The notes: generated from the letters alone by a model not told the origin. Shown: positions 9,960 to 18,071, counted from the stretch's first letter. The stretch: DNA of 64,000 nucleotides from Macrococcus epidermidis (GCF_003259695.1 NZ_PZJH01000002.1:62001-126000), one strand, 5' to 3'. Numbers and translations: made by a program.

Positions 9960-11387
9960 ATGAAAAAGCCGAAATATCAAGAAATTATTGATGATCTTAT
10001 AAAGTCAATCAATGACGGCATCTTAGAAGCGGGTATGAAATTACCGTCTCAACGGGTATTAGCAGAGAAGTATGAAGTCAATAGAACAACAATAATTCAT
10101 GTACTAGAAATATTAAAGAGTAAAGGTATTCTAGAAAGTAAAGAAAGAAAAGGAATCTATGTAGCAGATAATCAATGGAATACATATATTCAAAATAATA
10201 TAAGCTGGCAAAGTTACATCGGTAATAACGCATCGAAAAATAATCAATATTATATTCAAGAAATCAACCGTTGTGAGTTTATTGAAGGTATACAGAGACT
10301 TGGTACAGGAGAACTATCACCTCGTCTAATCCCGAATGAAATTCTGAAAAATATTATTACTGAAGATAATCGAAATCATTTAACAACAAATTACGAAGAA
10401 CCTAAAGGTAATATTCATTTGAGAAATCAAATTAAAGAATTTATGAGCAAACGTGGTATTGAATGTAATATTGAAGAAATATGTGTTACGTCTGGAGCAT
10501 TACAAGGGTTGAAACTAATATCAGATGGCTTATTGACGCCACAATCAAAAATACTCGTTGAAACACCTTCATATATTAACTCGATTAGAACGTGGCATGC
10601 TATACAGTCGAAACTAATTGTCTTACCAATTGAATATATAAAAAATAATATTAATGCAATATTTAAAGAAGACGAAGATTATACCAACAGCATTTTGTAC
10701 TGTAACCCGACATTACATAACCCGACATCGAATACATATACAGTAATTGAGAAAAATAAATTACTCGAACAAAGCAAAGAAAAAGGGATTCCGATTGTGG
10801 AAGATGATATATATAGCGAATTATGGTTTGGTAATGACATTCCAAAATCTCTAAAACAATTAGATAAGAATAACAATGTCATCTATATAGGCAGCCTGTC
10901 TAAAACAGTCAGTCCAGGATTAAGGATAGGATGGATTATCGGGAATGAAAATGTAATTGAGCATTTAGCAGATTTGAAAATGCAGAATGATTATGGTGCA
11001 AGTTCTGTTTCTCAATTTATAGCTGCTAGATGGTTAGAGTCATATCATGAAGCGCATATTGATAGTTTGAAAACGGCACTACTTAAACGAAAAAATATAA
11101 TGTGTGAAGTACTATATAAGCACTTTTCTGACATTGGATACTGGGATGAACCACAAGGGTCATTTTATATATGGTTTAAGTTTAGAAAGAAAATTAATAT
11201 GAAGAAGCTATTTCAACTCGCTTTAGATGAAAATATTTTGATTAACCCAGGAGAAATCTATTCTAATTCAGATAAAGATAAAATAAGATTTTCATATTCT
11301 TATATCGATGAAGAAATGATAGAACCTAGTATAAAGCGACTAAGAGAAATCATTGACCGTGAGAGGTTGATGGAATATCATAAATGA
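9960..11387 (+). CDS. MocR-family regulator (GntR winged helix + aminotransferase domain)
   Basis: 475 residues. Residues about 1-75 form a GntR winged helix (KLPSQRVLAEKYEVNRTTI), and residues about 110-470 form a fold-type I PLP aminotransferase domain with the PLP lysine in GSLSKTVSPGLRIGW. MocR proteins are dimers that use PLP-amino acid chemistry as an effector-sensing step rather than as metabolism. An AGGAG lies 11 bases before the ATG. Its divergent neighbour, the LysE exporter, is the likely target, implying amino-acid-responsive export. A role in vitamin B6 or GABA genes, as for PdxR and GabR, is an alternative but is not supported by neighbours. Confidence 0.9.
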   Translation: MKKPKYQEIIDDLIKSINDGILEAGMKLPSQRVLAEKYEVNRTTIIHVLEILKSKGILESKERKGIYVADNQWNTYIQNNISWQSYIGNNASKNNQYYIQEINRCEFIEGIQRLGTGELSPRLIPNEILKNIITEDNRNHLTTNYEEPKGNIHLRNQIKEFMSKRGIECNIEEICVTSGALQGLKLISDGLLTPQSKILVETPSYINSIRTWHAIQSKLIVLPIEYIKNNINAIFKEDEDYTNSILYCNPTLHNPTSNTYTVIEKNKLLEQSKEKGIPIVEDDIYSELWFGNDIPKSLKQLDKNNNVIYIGSLSKTVSPGLRIGWIIGNENVIEHLADLKMQNDYGASSVSQFIAARWLESYHEAHIDSLKTALLKRKNIMCEVLYKHFSDIGYWDEPQGSFYIWFKFRKKINMKKLFQLALDENILINPGEIYSNSDKDKIRFSYSYIDEEMIEPSIKRLREIIDRERLMEYHK

Positions 11388-11460
11388 CAATAATCTATTA
11401 TGAAGCACGGTGTTATTGATGGTGTAGATCAAAATATTAATTTATGGAAAGACTATTATA

Positions 11461-11496
11461 AAGCATCCCCGAAAAACGGGGATAGCTTTATTTTTT
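11461..11496 (+). terminator. Terminator after the MocR gene
   Basis: ATCCCCG-AAAAA-CGGGGAT, extended by A/T pairs, followed by TTTATTTTTT. It overlaps the stop codon of the convergent small Cys protein gene. Confidence 0.8.
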
Positions 11497-11592
11497 ATCT
11501 TTTTGATTTTCATTTTTCTTATCGTCTAAATTAACAACTTTTATATTACAGCATTTACTATCTTTCTTCTTAAATAAATCTTTAATCTTCAA
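11488..11592 (-). CDS. Small Cys-pair protein of the permease operon (LDCC-motif type)
   Basis: 34 codons from a TTG start preceded by GAGGTGA: MKIKDLFKKKDSKCCNIKVV followed by an Asp/Lys-rich tail. Tiny proteins with a CC pair after a Lys-rich helix are encoded beside DUF318 permeases in many Firmicutes and are described as putative metal-binding proteins. The gene begins 14 bases after the permease stop codon, on the same strand, so it is the third gene of a MarR-permease-CC operon. A role as a metal or metalloid shuttle or sensor is inferred. Confidence 0.7.
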   Translation of the reverse strand: MKIKDLFKKKDSKCCNIKVVNLDDKKNENQKDKK

Positions 11593-11606
11593 AACTGTCA
11601 CCTCGC

Positions 11607-12515
11607 TTATTTAAAATTTAATAATAAAAACAAATATCCTGAGAAAGTAGCCATAATAAATACAGAAACAACAAATGCAATGACAAGTCTATTATGAAAT
11701 ATGCTCTTTAGCATTATCACTTCAGGTAAACTTGCACCGGCACCACCAATTAATAATGCCATCATTGGAGATAGAGGAAACCCTCCTGCTAATAGTGCGT
11801 TAGTAATTGGAAGCATCGTTGATAGCCTTATATACAAAGGAACACCGATGATTGCCGCAATGGGTATTACAATCCACTGGTTATAGTCACCTAAAGCTGT
11901 GAGAAGTGAAGTAGGTACAGCTTCTTTTATAATTGCACCGATTAAAGCCCCAACAATGATGTATGTGAATACAGATTTCATTAAATTTAACGTGTCAATA
12001 AATGCGACTTTGATATTAAGTGGAATATTCGTACGTCTTGAGGCATCTTCATGTAATTCAACGCCTTCAACAATTACGTTTTTTACGTATTTACTAAATT
12101 TGAGTTTGTCCAATACATATCCAATTAACATCGAGAATAAAAATGTCACAATCCCGTAAATTGCTGTCACTTTAAAACCATAAATATAATACATTAGACC
12201 AAGTATCCATGGATCAAGTAAAGGTGAAGAGAACAAGTATGTCATAACGATCTGAAAAGGAATTTTTCTATTAATCATCGTCACAAGCAATGGTATCGTA
12301 GAACATGAACAAAATGGGGTGATAAATCCTAATAGTGCACCCGCAAAATTGCCCAATAACATATTGCGATCAGTCATAACTTTCTCCAGCTTACTAAATG
12401 GAATAAACGGTTCAAAGAAACTGATGATAATCGAAATAATGAAGAATAATATAAGTAAATTTAGAGACAATGATAAGAATGATCCAAAAATGTCTTTTAA
12501 TAATTCTATGTTCAT
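11607..12515 (-). CDS. DUF318 (ArsP-like) permease
   Basis: 302 residues from the ATG that overlaps the marR stop as ATGA; a second ATG six bases earlier is possible, but AAGGATG spacing favours 12515. About eight helices in two halves, with the hallmark ITPFCSCSTIPLLVTMI (Cys pair near residue 66) and GGFPLSPMMALLIGGAGASLPE. Relatives include ArsP, which exports trivalent organoarsenicals, and other permeases of unknown substrate. Co-transcription with a Cys-rich MarR regulator and a CC protein suggests thiol-reactive metalloid or metal export. Confidence 0.85.
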   Translation of the reverse strand: MNIELLKDIFGSFLSLSLNLLILFFIISIIISFFEPFIPFSKLEKVMTDRNMLLGNFAGALLGFITPFCSCSTIPLLVTMINRKIPFQIVMTYLFSSPLLDPWILGLMYYIYGFKVTAIYGIVTFLFSMLIGYVLDKLKFSKYVKNVIVEGVELHEDASRRTNIPLNIKVAFIDTLNLMKSVFTYIIVGALIGAIIKEAVPTSLLTALGDYNQWIVIPIAAIIGVPLYIRLSTMLPITNALLAGGFPLSPMMALLIGGAGASLPEVIMLKSIFHNRLVIAFVVSVFIMATFSGYLFLLLNFK

Positions 12516-12967
12516 TGACATTCATCCTTATTGCATTGTTTATTGTTTACAAGTTGAATGGTTTCATCAAGTTTGTTCATGTAATAGAACAATGAATCTG
12601 TTTCTTCAGGTGTAAAATGCGATAAAATTTGTTCTGCATAATCGTTCATCTCTTTATTAATATCGTTAAAGTTATCGAGACCATTAGTTGTTAATGATAA
12701 TGTTACAGAGCGTCTGTCGTGAGTTTCGGTTTGTCTATCGACCAGTCCCTTTTCAACAAGAGACTGAACTGCACGACTGATACTAGCTTTCTCGGATGAA
12801 AGATTTTTAGCTACTTCATTTAGTGAAAGATTAGGGTTTTCACCGAGTTCAATCAATATATGACTCTGAAGGATGGGTAAACCACAACAGCTGATGCCGT
12901 CTTTTTCTATCTCAACTAATCCTCTGCTAACCGCACGACTTAATTTTCTAAACTGATGATTATTCAT
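12512..12967 (-). CDS. MarR-family regulator with Cys pair
   Basis: 151 residues; the start at 12967 is fixed by AGGAGG eight bases upstream. It has a winged helix with NEVAKNLSSEKASISRAVQ and the wing DRQTETHDRRSV. An N-terminal Cys pair (DGISCCGLPILQSHI) and a C-terminal CNKDEC give four cysteines, suggesting that it senses thiol-binding ligands (metalloid, metal or electrophile). It is the first gene of an operon with the permease and the CC protein. An inverted repeat overlapping its own -35 indicates autorepression. Confidence 0.88.
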   Translation of the reverse strand: MNNHQFRKLSRAVSRGLVEIEKDGISCCGLPILQSHILIELGENPNLSLNEVAKNLSSEKASISRAVQSLVEKGLVDRQTETHDRRSVTLSLTTNGLDNFNDINKEMNDYAEQILSHFTPEETDSLFYYMNKLDETIQLVNNKQCNKDECQ

Positions 12968-12987
12968 AAGATCAACCTCCTGAATCA

Positions 12988-13019
12988 AGAATAAAATAAT
13001 TAGTTGATAATGTCAACTA
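12988..13019 (-). promoter_or_regulatory. Promoter and operator of the MarR-permease operon
   Basis: On the minus strand TTGACA (13011-13016), a 17-base spacer and TATTCT (12988-12993) form a near-consensus promoter. An inverted repeat TAGTTGA-N5-TCAACTA at 13001-13019 covers the -35 box. This is a convincing repressor site for the MarR protein. Confidence 0.8.
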
Positions 13020-13088
13020 TTGATATAAACAATTTTATTTCCACTTTTCAATTATGATATAATTTTAAAAAAATAGGAGGCGAGTAAG

Positions 13089-13466
13089 ATGCATTACACA
13101 TGCGCAAATTTAGTACATATGAAAGACGGGAAGTTGCTGCTCGTTAAAGTAAGAGAGAATGAGCATTACTATTTACCAGGAGGGAAAATTGAAACAGGCG
13201 AAGATGACCGTACTTCATTAGAAAGAGAGTTGCGAGAAGAGTTGAGTTTACAACTTGATAAAGAAAACATGCTGTACTTATATACCGTAATTGGTCCAGC
13301 ATATCCGGATACAGATAAAACAGTGGAATTACGTTGTTATCGTTATGCTGATGATATTGGGGAGATTCAGAAGAATAGCGAAATTGCTGATGTGAAGTAT
13401 ATAGATATTAATGAAAAAGAAAAAATTGCACCTGCAGTGATCAAGTTGATTGAAGAGTACTTATAA
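13089..13466 (+). CDS. NUDIX hydrolase
   Basis: 125 residues with a complete Nudix box starting GGKIETGEDD and ending RELREELSL (about residues 36-58), which binds Mg2+ and hydrolyses a nucleoside diphosphate linked to another group. The ATG follows GGAGGCGAGTAAG. It is a single-domain MutT-like protein; the substrate is not deducible. The next gene begins 19 bases after its stop, so the two are probably cotranscribed. Confidence 0.88.
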   Translation: MHYTCANLVHMKDGKLLLVKVRENEHYYLPGGKIETGEDDRTSLERELREELSLQLDKENMLYLYTVIGPAYPDTDKTVELRCYRYADDIGEIQKNSEIADVKYIDINEKEKIAPAVIKLIEEYL

Positions 13467-13485
13467 AATATTTCGGAGGGACATC

Positions 13486-13980
13486 ATGACTTATGAAGAA
13501 ATGTTCAAACGTTATAACAAGATGAGACGGTTATCTAATGATAGAGACAATATTGAAGCACTGCTGAAACAATATAAGGCGTATGAAATACCAGTTCGTT
13601 CAATTCATCAAGATGATTATCGCAATGATGAAGAAGTTGACCCGCAGTATATTTATAAACTATTTCATATTAGCGATAAACATGCACTTAATAAAATCAT
13701 AGATGCTGGATATAAAAATAAAGGAGAAGATACATACTCTAAAGAATCTGAACTTTCTTATCGTTCGCTCATCGGAAGACATAATTCTGGCAGAGGGGTA
13801 TCTATCGTATTAGAATCAAAAGATGGAAAAAAGGTATCAAATTTTAAAGTTTATGGACAAGCTCAGAAATTAAGTGAATTGTTACTTTGCTACATTCCTT
13901 TTGAAGCGATGACGGAAGATATTCAAAGTTCTGATTTTCAATATTTTTTGGATTGTTTAGATGGAAATGGCTTTTTATAA
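13486..13980 (+). CDS. Uncharacterised cytoplasmic protein
   Basis: 164 residues from the ATG after TCGGAGGGACATC. There is no signal peptide or membrane helix. The first half is charged and helical (MTYEEMFKRYNKMRRLS), and the second half has alternating strands. No family is recognised. It lies just downstream of the NUDIX gene in the same direction and is followed by a 62-base tandem repeat rather than an ordinary terminator. Confidence 0.65.
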   Translation: MTYEEMFKRYNKMRRLSNDRDNIEALLKQYKAYEIPVRSIHQDDYRNDEEVDPQYIYKLFHISDKHALNKIIDAGYKNKGEDTYSKESELSYRSLIGRHNSGRGVSIVLESKDGKKVSNFKVYGQAQKLSELLLCYIPFEAMTEDIQSSDFQYFLDCLDGNGFL

Positions 13981-13986
13981 AATAAA

Positions 13987-14147
13987 GGTGTCGAACTATG
14001 AAAAAGTCCGCCACCTAGGTCAAGTGGATGAGGTCAATAATAGCTGTAGGTGTCGAACTATGAAAAAGTCCGCCACCTAGGCCAAGTGGATGAGGTCAAT
14101 AATAGCTGTAGGTGTCGAACTATGAAAAAGTCCGCCATCTACACTCC
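13987..14147. repeat. 62-base tandem repeat, about 2.6 copies
   Basis: Copies begin at 13987, 14049 and 14111 with GGTGTCGAACTATGAAAAAG, and the first two are almost identical. Each unit can fold: AGGTGTCG pairs with CGCCACCT with one mismatch, and ACT/AGT continues the stem inside. The third copy is truncated and ends in CCATCT. It lies between two convergent genes. The array may act as serial hairpins for termination and is likely to vary in copy number. Confidence 0.85.
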
Positions 14148-14159
14148 CAATCTACATTA

Positions 14160-14702
14160 CTATTCCTTCACTGTCACCACGCCATTTTTAATATGCACGG
14201 TATCGCCACTTTCGATGCGATCGTATATTTCTTTCGACACGACATATAATCGTTCTCTTCCATTTCGCTTAACGCTTATCGTATATGCTTTACGGTTACC
14301 GAGTTGTTGTCTGATTAAAGCTTGCTGTCTTTGCACGTTTGAAGAATGTCCGTACATAGCACCGTAAAATATTTGATTGTTTACAAACTGATTATGTGCC
14401 GTCTGGTACTTCAATGGATGTGTCATTTTGTTGCGTACAGGTGGTGTAAGTGTTACCGCATTTGCTTTTGCACGCTGTAAGTTTTGTGATGAATTCATAC
14501 GTGACGTATTATTCATTCGACTCATAGTATTGATACGTGATGCGTTTACTGCAGCACTCGATGTAGTAGATGATCGTGCTGAACTACTCGAACTGGTACT
14601 TGATGAGCTCGAACTTGACGAACTTTGTGTACCGCCAGCATCAGTTGTTTCTGGTATCATAAGTAGCAATAATAATATTCCGCATATTTTTAAAGTTTTC
14701 AT
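14160..14702 (-). CDS. Secreted Ser-rich protein of unknown function
   Basis: 180 residues with a hydrophobic signal peptide (MKTLKICGILLLLLMI, cleavage near TDAGG), then a run of about 30 mostly Ser residues, an Asn/Met/Ser linker, and a C-terminal 80-residue basic domain ending in a strand-rich part (ERLYVVSKEIYDRIESGD). The poly-Ser region probably acts as a flexible spacer. There is no sortase motif. The gene begins six bases after the upstream lipoprotein stop, so the two form an operon. No family recognised. Confidence 0.7.
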   Translation of the reverse strand: MKTLKICGILLLLLMIPETTDAGGTQSSSSSSSSSTSSSSSARSSTTSSAAVNASRINTMSRMNNTSRMNSSQNLQRAKANAVTLTPPVRNKMTHPLKYQTAHNQFVNNQIFYGAMYGHSSNVQRQQALIRQQLGNRKAYTISVKRNGRERLYVVSKEIYDRIESGDTVHIKNGVVTVKE

Positions 14703-14708
14703 ATTGAT

Positions 14709-15077
14709 CTACTCCACAACAGATTTCTTCTCGACTTTAGCATCAAATTCACCTTCATTATCAAAGATGATATATGGCTGCCTGAAAATATGAACATCAT
14801 TTTTCTTAATTAATATATATGGTTTAGCACTTTCATCTTTAAGAATGTGCTCTGTAACATTTTCTGTATCAAATCGTTCAGACTTTAACTTCTTATTATC
14901 CTTATATCCTACTTCCATAGACATCTTGCTTTCATTACCATTGTTCAATACTTCAGCATATACGAGATCATATTTCTTAACATCTTTATCAGTTGCGTCA
15001 GGCGCTTCATTCTCTTTGGCATTCCCGCAAGCTGCAAGCATTACAGTGCACAACATCATTAAACATAGTTTTTTCAT
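14709..15077 (-). CDS. Small lipoprotein
   Basis: 122 residues with a type II signal peptide and lipobox LAAC at residues 14-17, followed by an acidic linker. The mature part is a small strand-rich domain of about 90 residues. It is expected to be anchored on the outer face of the membrane. AAGGAG precedes the ATG. It is the first gene of a two-gene operon with the Ser-rich secreted protein. The function is unknown. Confidence 0.8.
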   Translation of the reverse strand: MKKLCLMMLCTVMLAACGNAKENEAPDATDKDVKKYDLVYAEVLNNGNESKMSMEVGYKDNKKLKSERFDTENVTEHILKDESAKPYILIKKNDVHIFRQPYIIFDNEGEFDAKVEKKSVVE

Positions 15078-15172
15078 GGTACGTCTCCTTTTTACTATTT
15101 TATTCCAATAATGTCATGGTATCATTAATGTAAGCGAAATAAAAGTTAAGATATAGTAAAGTAGGTGAGTAT

Positions 15173-15931
15173 TTGGTACACCAACAATTCAAAAAAATTA
15201 TCACAATTATGTTCATAATATTTTTCCTGTTTATATTATGGGCGGTATTAGAGTATGTTTATAATCATAAGTTAAATGCCTTATTTATAGGATTATCAAG
15301 CATTATATATTTGATTATTGCTATCATCTATATAAAAAAATACAAGCATTCCACGATTGAACATAAAGCAATCGTTACGGATGATATTGTAAAATACAAA
15401 AAATTTGTAATAACAAGTGAAGTGTCTTTCAATCAACAATTATTAATCTATAGTGAAGACGGTAAGTTTTTAGGTAGATGTAAATCATTGAATACAATTA
15501 AATCATTTATAATAACAACTTTTATTAGTAATAAAGGACTAGTGCCAGGTGAATACGTATTAATAGATGCAGAACAAAATGAAATATTGCGAGCTTATGT
15601 GAAAGGATTCCTACATCCTAAAGTAAAGATAATCGTTCAGAATAAGGAAATTGCAGTAATTAAACAGAAGTTATTTAATGCAGCGATGAGTTTCGTTTAT
15701 GAAATAAATACTAATGATGAAAAACATGTAATTAAGTCAGAAGTATTGACCAATGACCTTTACTTAGAAGATGTCTTTAAAATAAGTGAGACAAAAGTAC
15801 CATTGCAGCATACTGAGAAATTTCAAGAGGTTGCGATGAACACTTATGAAATTTTTCATGATCTAAATAGTGATAAAGGTAAAATAGGATTAATAACGAT
15901 GTGTATTCATAAAATATTAACAGGAAGATAG
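15173..15931 (+). CDS. Membrane protein, two N-terminal helices plus C-terminal domain
   Basis: 252 residues from a TTG codon preceded by TAGGTGAG. Two helices (about 9-29 and 36-54) anchor a cytoplasmic region that alternates strands such as QQLLIYSEDGKFLGR and GEYVLIDAEQNEILRAYVKG. The rhythm recalls the tubby/LURP-one beta-barrel found in some Bacillales proteins, but this is a weak impression. Monocistronic. Unknown function. Confidence 0.65.
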   Translation: MVHQQFKKIITIMFIIFFLFILWAVLEYVYNHKLNALFIGLSSIIYLIIAIIYIKKYKHSTIEHKAIVTDDIVKYKKFVITSEVSFNQQLLIYSEDGKFLGRCKSLNTIKSFIITTFISNKGLVPGEYVLIDAEQNEILRAYVKGFLHPKVKIIVQNKEIAVIKQKLFNAAMSFVYEINTNDEKHVIKSEVLTNDLYLEDVFKISETKVPLQHTEKFQEVAMNTYEIFHDLNSDKGKIGLITMCIHKILTGR

Positions 15932-16076
15932 AAGGGTTTTATGTAAGCAATACTATCATATAATCAAACCTCAGGATCTTATCAAGAGTAAATTACAAAA
16001 GAATCATTTAAATCAATACTTTCACTTTGAATACATGTATTTGAAGTGAAAGGTAATTATTTCAAAAATAGTAAAA

Positions 16077-16125
16077 CCTGTATCTTAAATTACTTAATAG
16101 TAACATAAGATACAGGCTGATTTTT
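16077..16125 (+). terminator. Terminator with 11-bp stem
   Basis: CCTGTATCTTA / TAAGATACAGG arms around an 18-base loop, followed by CTGATTTTT. It lies about 150 bases after the membrane protein gene ending at 15931. The sequence between shows nothing coding. Confidence 0.7.
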
Positions 16126-16166
16126 ATTCATTGCTATTTAACTAAAGCACCCGTTAGTGAAAATAT

Positions 16167-16337
16167 TTATCGGTTTTTGCCACAACCTTCTTTCTTTGAT
16201 TCTTTGCCTGAAAACACTATACCAAATATACTGCCCGTTCCTATTCCAAAAGCCACCGAAACACCTATATTATCAAATATCAACAATCCAATAACTGTCA
16301 TTATCATGATAAATACAATACTTTTACTTGTATTCAT
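16167..16337 (-). CDS. Small membrane protein
   Basis: 56 residues from an ATG 11 bases after AGGAG. It has two hydrophobic segments (about 5-22 and 24-42), a glycine-rich turn (GIGTGSIFGIVFSG), and a basic tail with one Cys (KKEGCGKNR). Coding is supported by the ribosome site and composition. Function unknown. Confidence 0.5.
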   Translation of the reverse strand: MNTSKSIVFIMIMTVIGLLIFDNIGVSVAFGIGTGSIFGIVFSGKESKKEGCGKNR

Positions 16338-16452
16338 TACTAAAATCACTCCTTTTCATTTTATATCCTAAACCAACGTAAATTCCCTTGAAATCATCAA
16401 ATTCAATGTGGGAAAGCAACTTTACGTTAAACCACATCAGTAAAAATTACGA

Positions 16453-16617
16453 TTAGGAAAGTTCTTTTTGAACTTTTTGACGATAGGCTTCATCACTAAG
16501 TAATTTTGGCTCGAAGGAATTTAAATTATGACTGAGTAGAATCTGTTGCCAAATGTTCAAATCATTTGTGAGAAGAACTATTTCTATTTTATTGCCATTA
16601 TAATCTTCTGCATACAT
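16453..16617 (-). pseudogene. Probable gene remnant downstream of XRE module A
   Basis: A minus-strand frame open from about 16671 to a TAA at 16453 has protein-like composition (EIVLLTNDLNIWQQ, SFEPKLLSDEAYRQK). It has no ribosome site or convincing start: the first ATG at 16617 gives 54 codons. An upstream in-frame stop overlaps the end of the membrane gene at 16670. It is best read as the C-terminal remainder of a lost gene. Confidence 0.4.
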
Positions 16618-16669
16618 TGCATCATTTAGGATGAATGCTGGCGATTCACCTTTTCCACATTTATCTGTG

Positions 16670-16972
16670 TTAATATCTTCTTTTTAATACCGTTAGGATA
16701 CTAGCATGAAGAATCATTAAACCTGTAATTAAAAACCAAATGGCTAATTTATATGTTTCATAGTCCAGATGACTAATGAACTGATCATATAATTCAATTA
16801 AAAACCATCCAAGAGGTATTAACGGAAAAACAAGACCATAAGATTTATTTGAAATACTTTGTCCACGTTCATCTTTATTCTCTTCTCCCATTTCGAATTT
16901 TAAAGAAATAAACACTGCAACAAAGAATATTAATACATATACAACACGTAAGATGGCTAGGAAAATATCCAT
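16670..16972 (-). CDS. Membrane partner of XRE regulator A
   Basis: 100 residues with three or four helices and a polar loop KDERGQSISNKSY after helix one. The two proteins of the XRE module at 51.5 kb carry the same DER-containing loop (LLDERVVALSNRAF and DDERDQRVLLESF), so the three belong to one family. It starts two bases after the regulator stop; its ribosome site is inside the regulator gene. Such HTH-membrane pairs are common in Firmicutes, with unknown role. Confidence 0.75.
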   Translation of the reverse strand: MDIFLAILRVVYVLIFFVAVFISLKFEMGEENKDERGQSISNKSYGLVFPLIPLGWFLIELYDQFISHLDYETYKLAIWFLITGLMILHASILTVLKRRY

Positions 16973-16974
16973 AT

Positions 16975-17205
16975 TTATTTCTCCTCCTCTATTTCATACT
17001 GAAAAACATCGTGTAAATCTACACCAAATAGAAGTGCAATATCGAATGCTAACTTCAAGGATGGATTGTATCTATTTTTTTCTAGGGATATAATGGTCTG
17101 CCTACTGACATCTAATTTATCAGCGACTTCTCGTTGTGATAAGCCTCTTTCAGCTCTTAATACAACAATTCTATTTTGAATTTTTCTATTGTTATTTAAT
17201 GGCAC
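16975..17205 (-). CDS. Small XRE (Cro/CI-type) regulator A
   Basis: 76 residues from a GTG nine bases after AGAGG; a TTG six bases earlier is too close to that site. The helix-turn-helix is LSQREVADKLDVSRQTIISLEKNRYNPS, and the C-terminal DLHDVFQYEIEEE is a dimerisation-type tail, as in YgzD-like regulators. It heads a two-gene operon with a membrane protein. A long inverted repeat directly upstream, containing two palindromes, is the likely autoregulatory operator. Confidence 0.88.
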   Translation of the reverse strand: MPLNNNRKIQNRIVVLRAERGLSQREVADKLDVSRQTIISLEKNRYNPSLKLAFDIALLFGVDLHDVFQYEIEEEK

Positions 17206-17228
17206 CTTCAATCACCTCTTATACTATG

Positions 17229-17292
17229 ATGGTAAAATATTTATTACTAAAAGTAAAGTATTTTTTACTTTTAGTAATAAATATTTTACCAT
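17229..17292. promoter_or_regulatory. Long inverted repeat, paired operators of XRE A
   Basis: A perfect inverted repeat has 29-base arms and a 6-base centre. It contains two 13-base palindromes, TTACTAAAAGTAA (centre 17250) and TTACTTTTAGTAA (centre 17271), exactly 21 bases or two helical turns apart. The central junction reads GTAAA-N6-TTTAC, the same site found twice before XRE C at 51.5 kb. It ends 18 bases before the regulator start. Confidence 0.65.
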
Positions 17293-17542
17293 AAATTTTC
17301 AAGTTGAACACAGGTAATTGATTTTAAGATTAGAATGTTAATAAACAACTAATCATAAAATTGAAGTAAAACTATTTCATGCTTTAGAATAGATATAATG
17401 GATACGGCTTATTCTCCACTTCTATCCTTTGAACCCTCACACGTTCCCTCCTCTTTAAACACTTTAAGTACTATTATTTATTATACTATGGTTAACTATT
17501 TTCACTGAATATATGGTATATTTTTCAAAAAGGGGTGGGGAT
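17293..17542. other. Intergenic region before paiA
   Basis: About 250 bases of A/T-rich sequence between the XRE A operator and paiA. A minus-strand GAGGAGGG stretch near 17448 resembles a ribosome site but leads straight into a stop codon. No gene or stable hairpin was recognised. Confidence 0.4.
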
Positions 17543-18049
17543 ATGATTAGAGCGTGCACAATAAATGACAAGTCAGCTTTACAGGAAATCGCTTATCAGA
17601 CTTTCAATGAAACGTTCAGAGCACAAAATAAAAAAGAGAACATCGACAATTATTTAAAAACAGCTTTTACAGACGAAAAAATAGAACGAGAACTTTTAAA
17701 TCCTGAATCGTTCTTTTATTTTATATATTTTGGCCAGCAACTTGCGGGTTATTTAAAGTTAAATATTAAAGGCTCTCAGACAGAAGCGTACAACGATGAC
17801 GATATGGAAATAGAACGAATTTATATTCTAAAACAATTCCAGAAGCACGGGCTAGGAAAACAGTTATATCAGCATGCGCTTACGAAAGCTGCATCATTGT
17901 CCTGCAAACGCATTTGGCTAGGTGTATGGGAGAAGAATATTAACGCGATTGAATTTTATAAGAAGATGGGGTTTGAAAAGGTTGATCAACATGCATTTTA
18001 TATGGGGGATGAAAAACAAATTGATTATATTATGATAAAAAATCTATAA
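17543..18049 (+). CDS. paiA: Spermine/spermidine N-acetyltransferase, PaiA-like
   Basis: 168 residues from the ATG after AGGGGTGGGG. A GNAT fold with acetyl-CoA loop QKHGLGKQLYQ and the C-terminal WLGVWEKNINAIEFYKKMGF and FYMGDEKQ. These segments match Bacillus PaiA almost residue for residue, as does IETFNDTF-like QTFNETF near the start. PaiA acetylates polyamines in the cytoplasm, lowering their toxicity and their regulatory effects. Spermidine synthase and agmatinase genes lie at the far end of this window. It is monocistronic or leads into the next small genes 22 bases downstream. Confidence 0.85.
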   Translation: MIRACTINDKSALQEIAYQTFNETFRAQNKKENIDNYLKTAFTDEKIERELLNPESFFYFIYFGQQLAGYLKLNIKGSQTEAYNDDDMEIERIYILKQFQKHGLGKQLYQHALTKAASLSCKRIWLGVWEKNINAIEFYKKMGFEKVDQHAFYMGDEKQIDYIMIKNL

Positions 18050-18071
18050 ATATAATTAAGGAGGCCGCATG

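Noticed and set aside
13981-14147. Possible CRISPR array in the 62-base repeat block
   Set aside because: Units are contiguous and near identical along their whole length, with no unique spacers; this is a simple tandem repeat.
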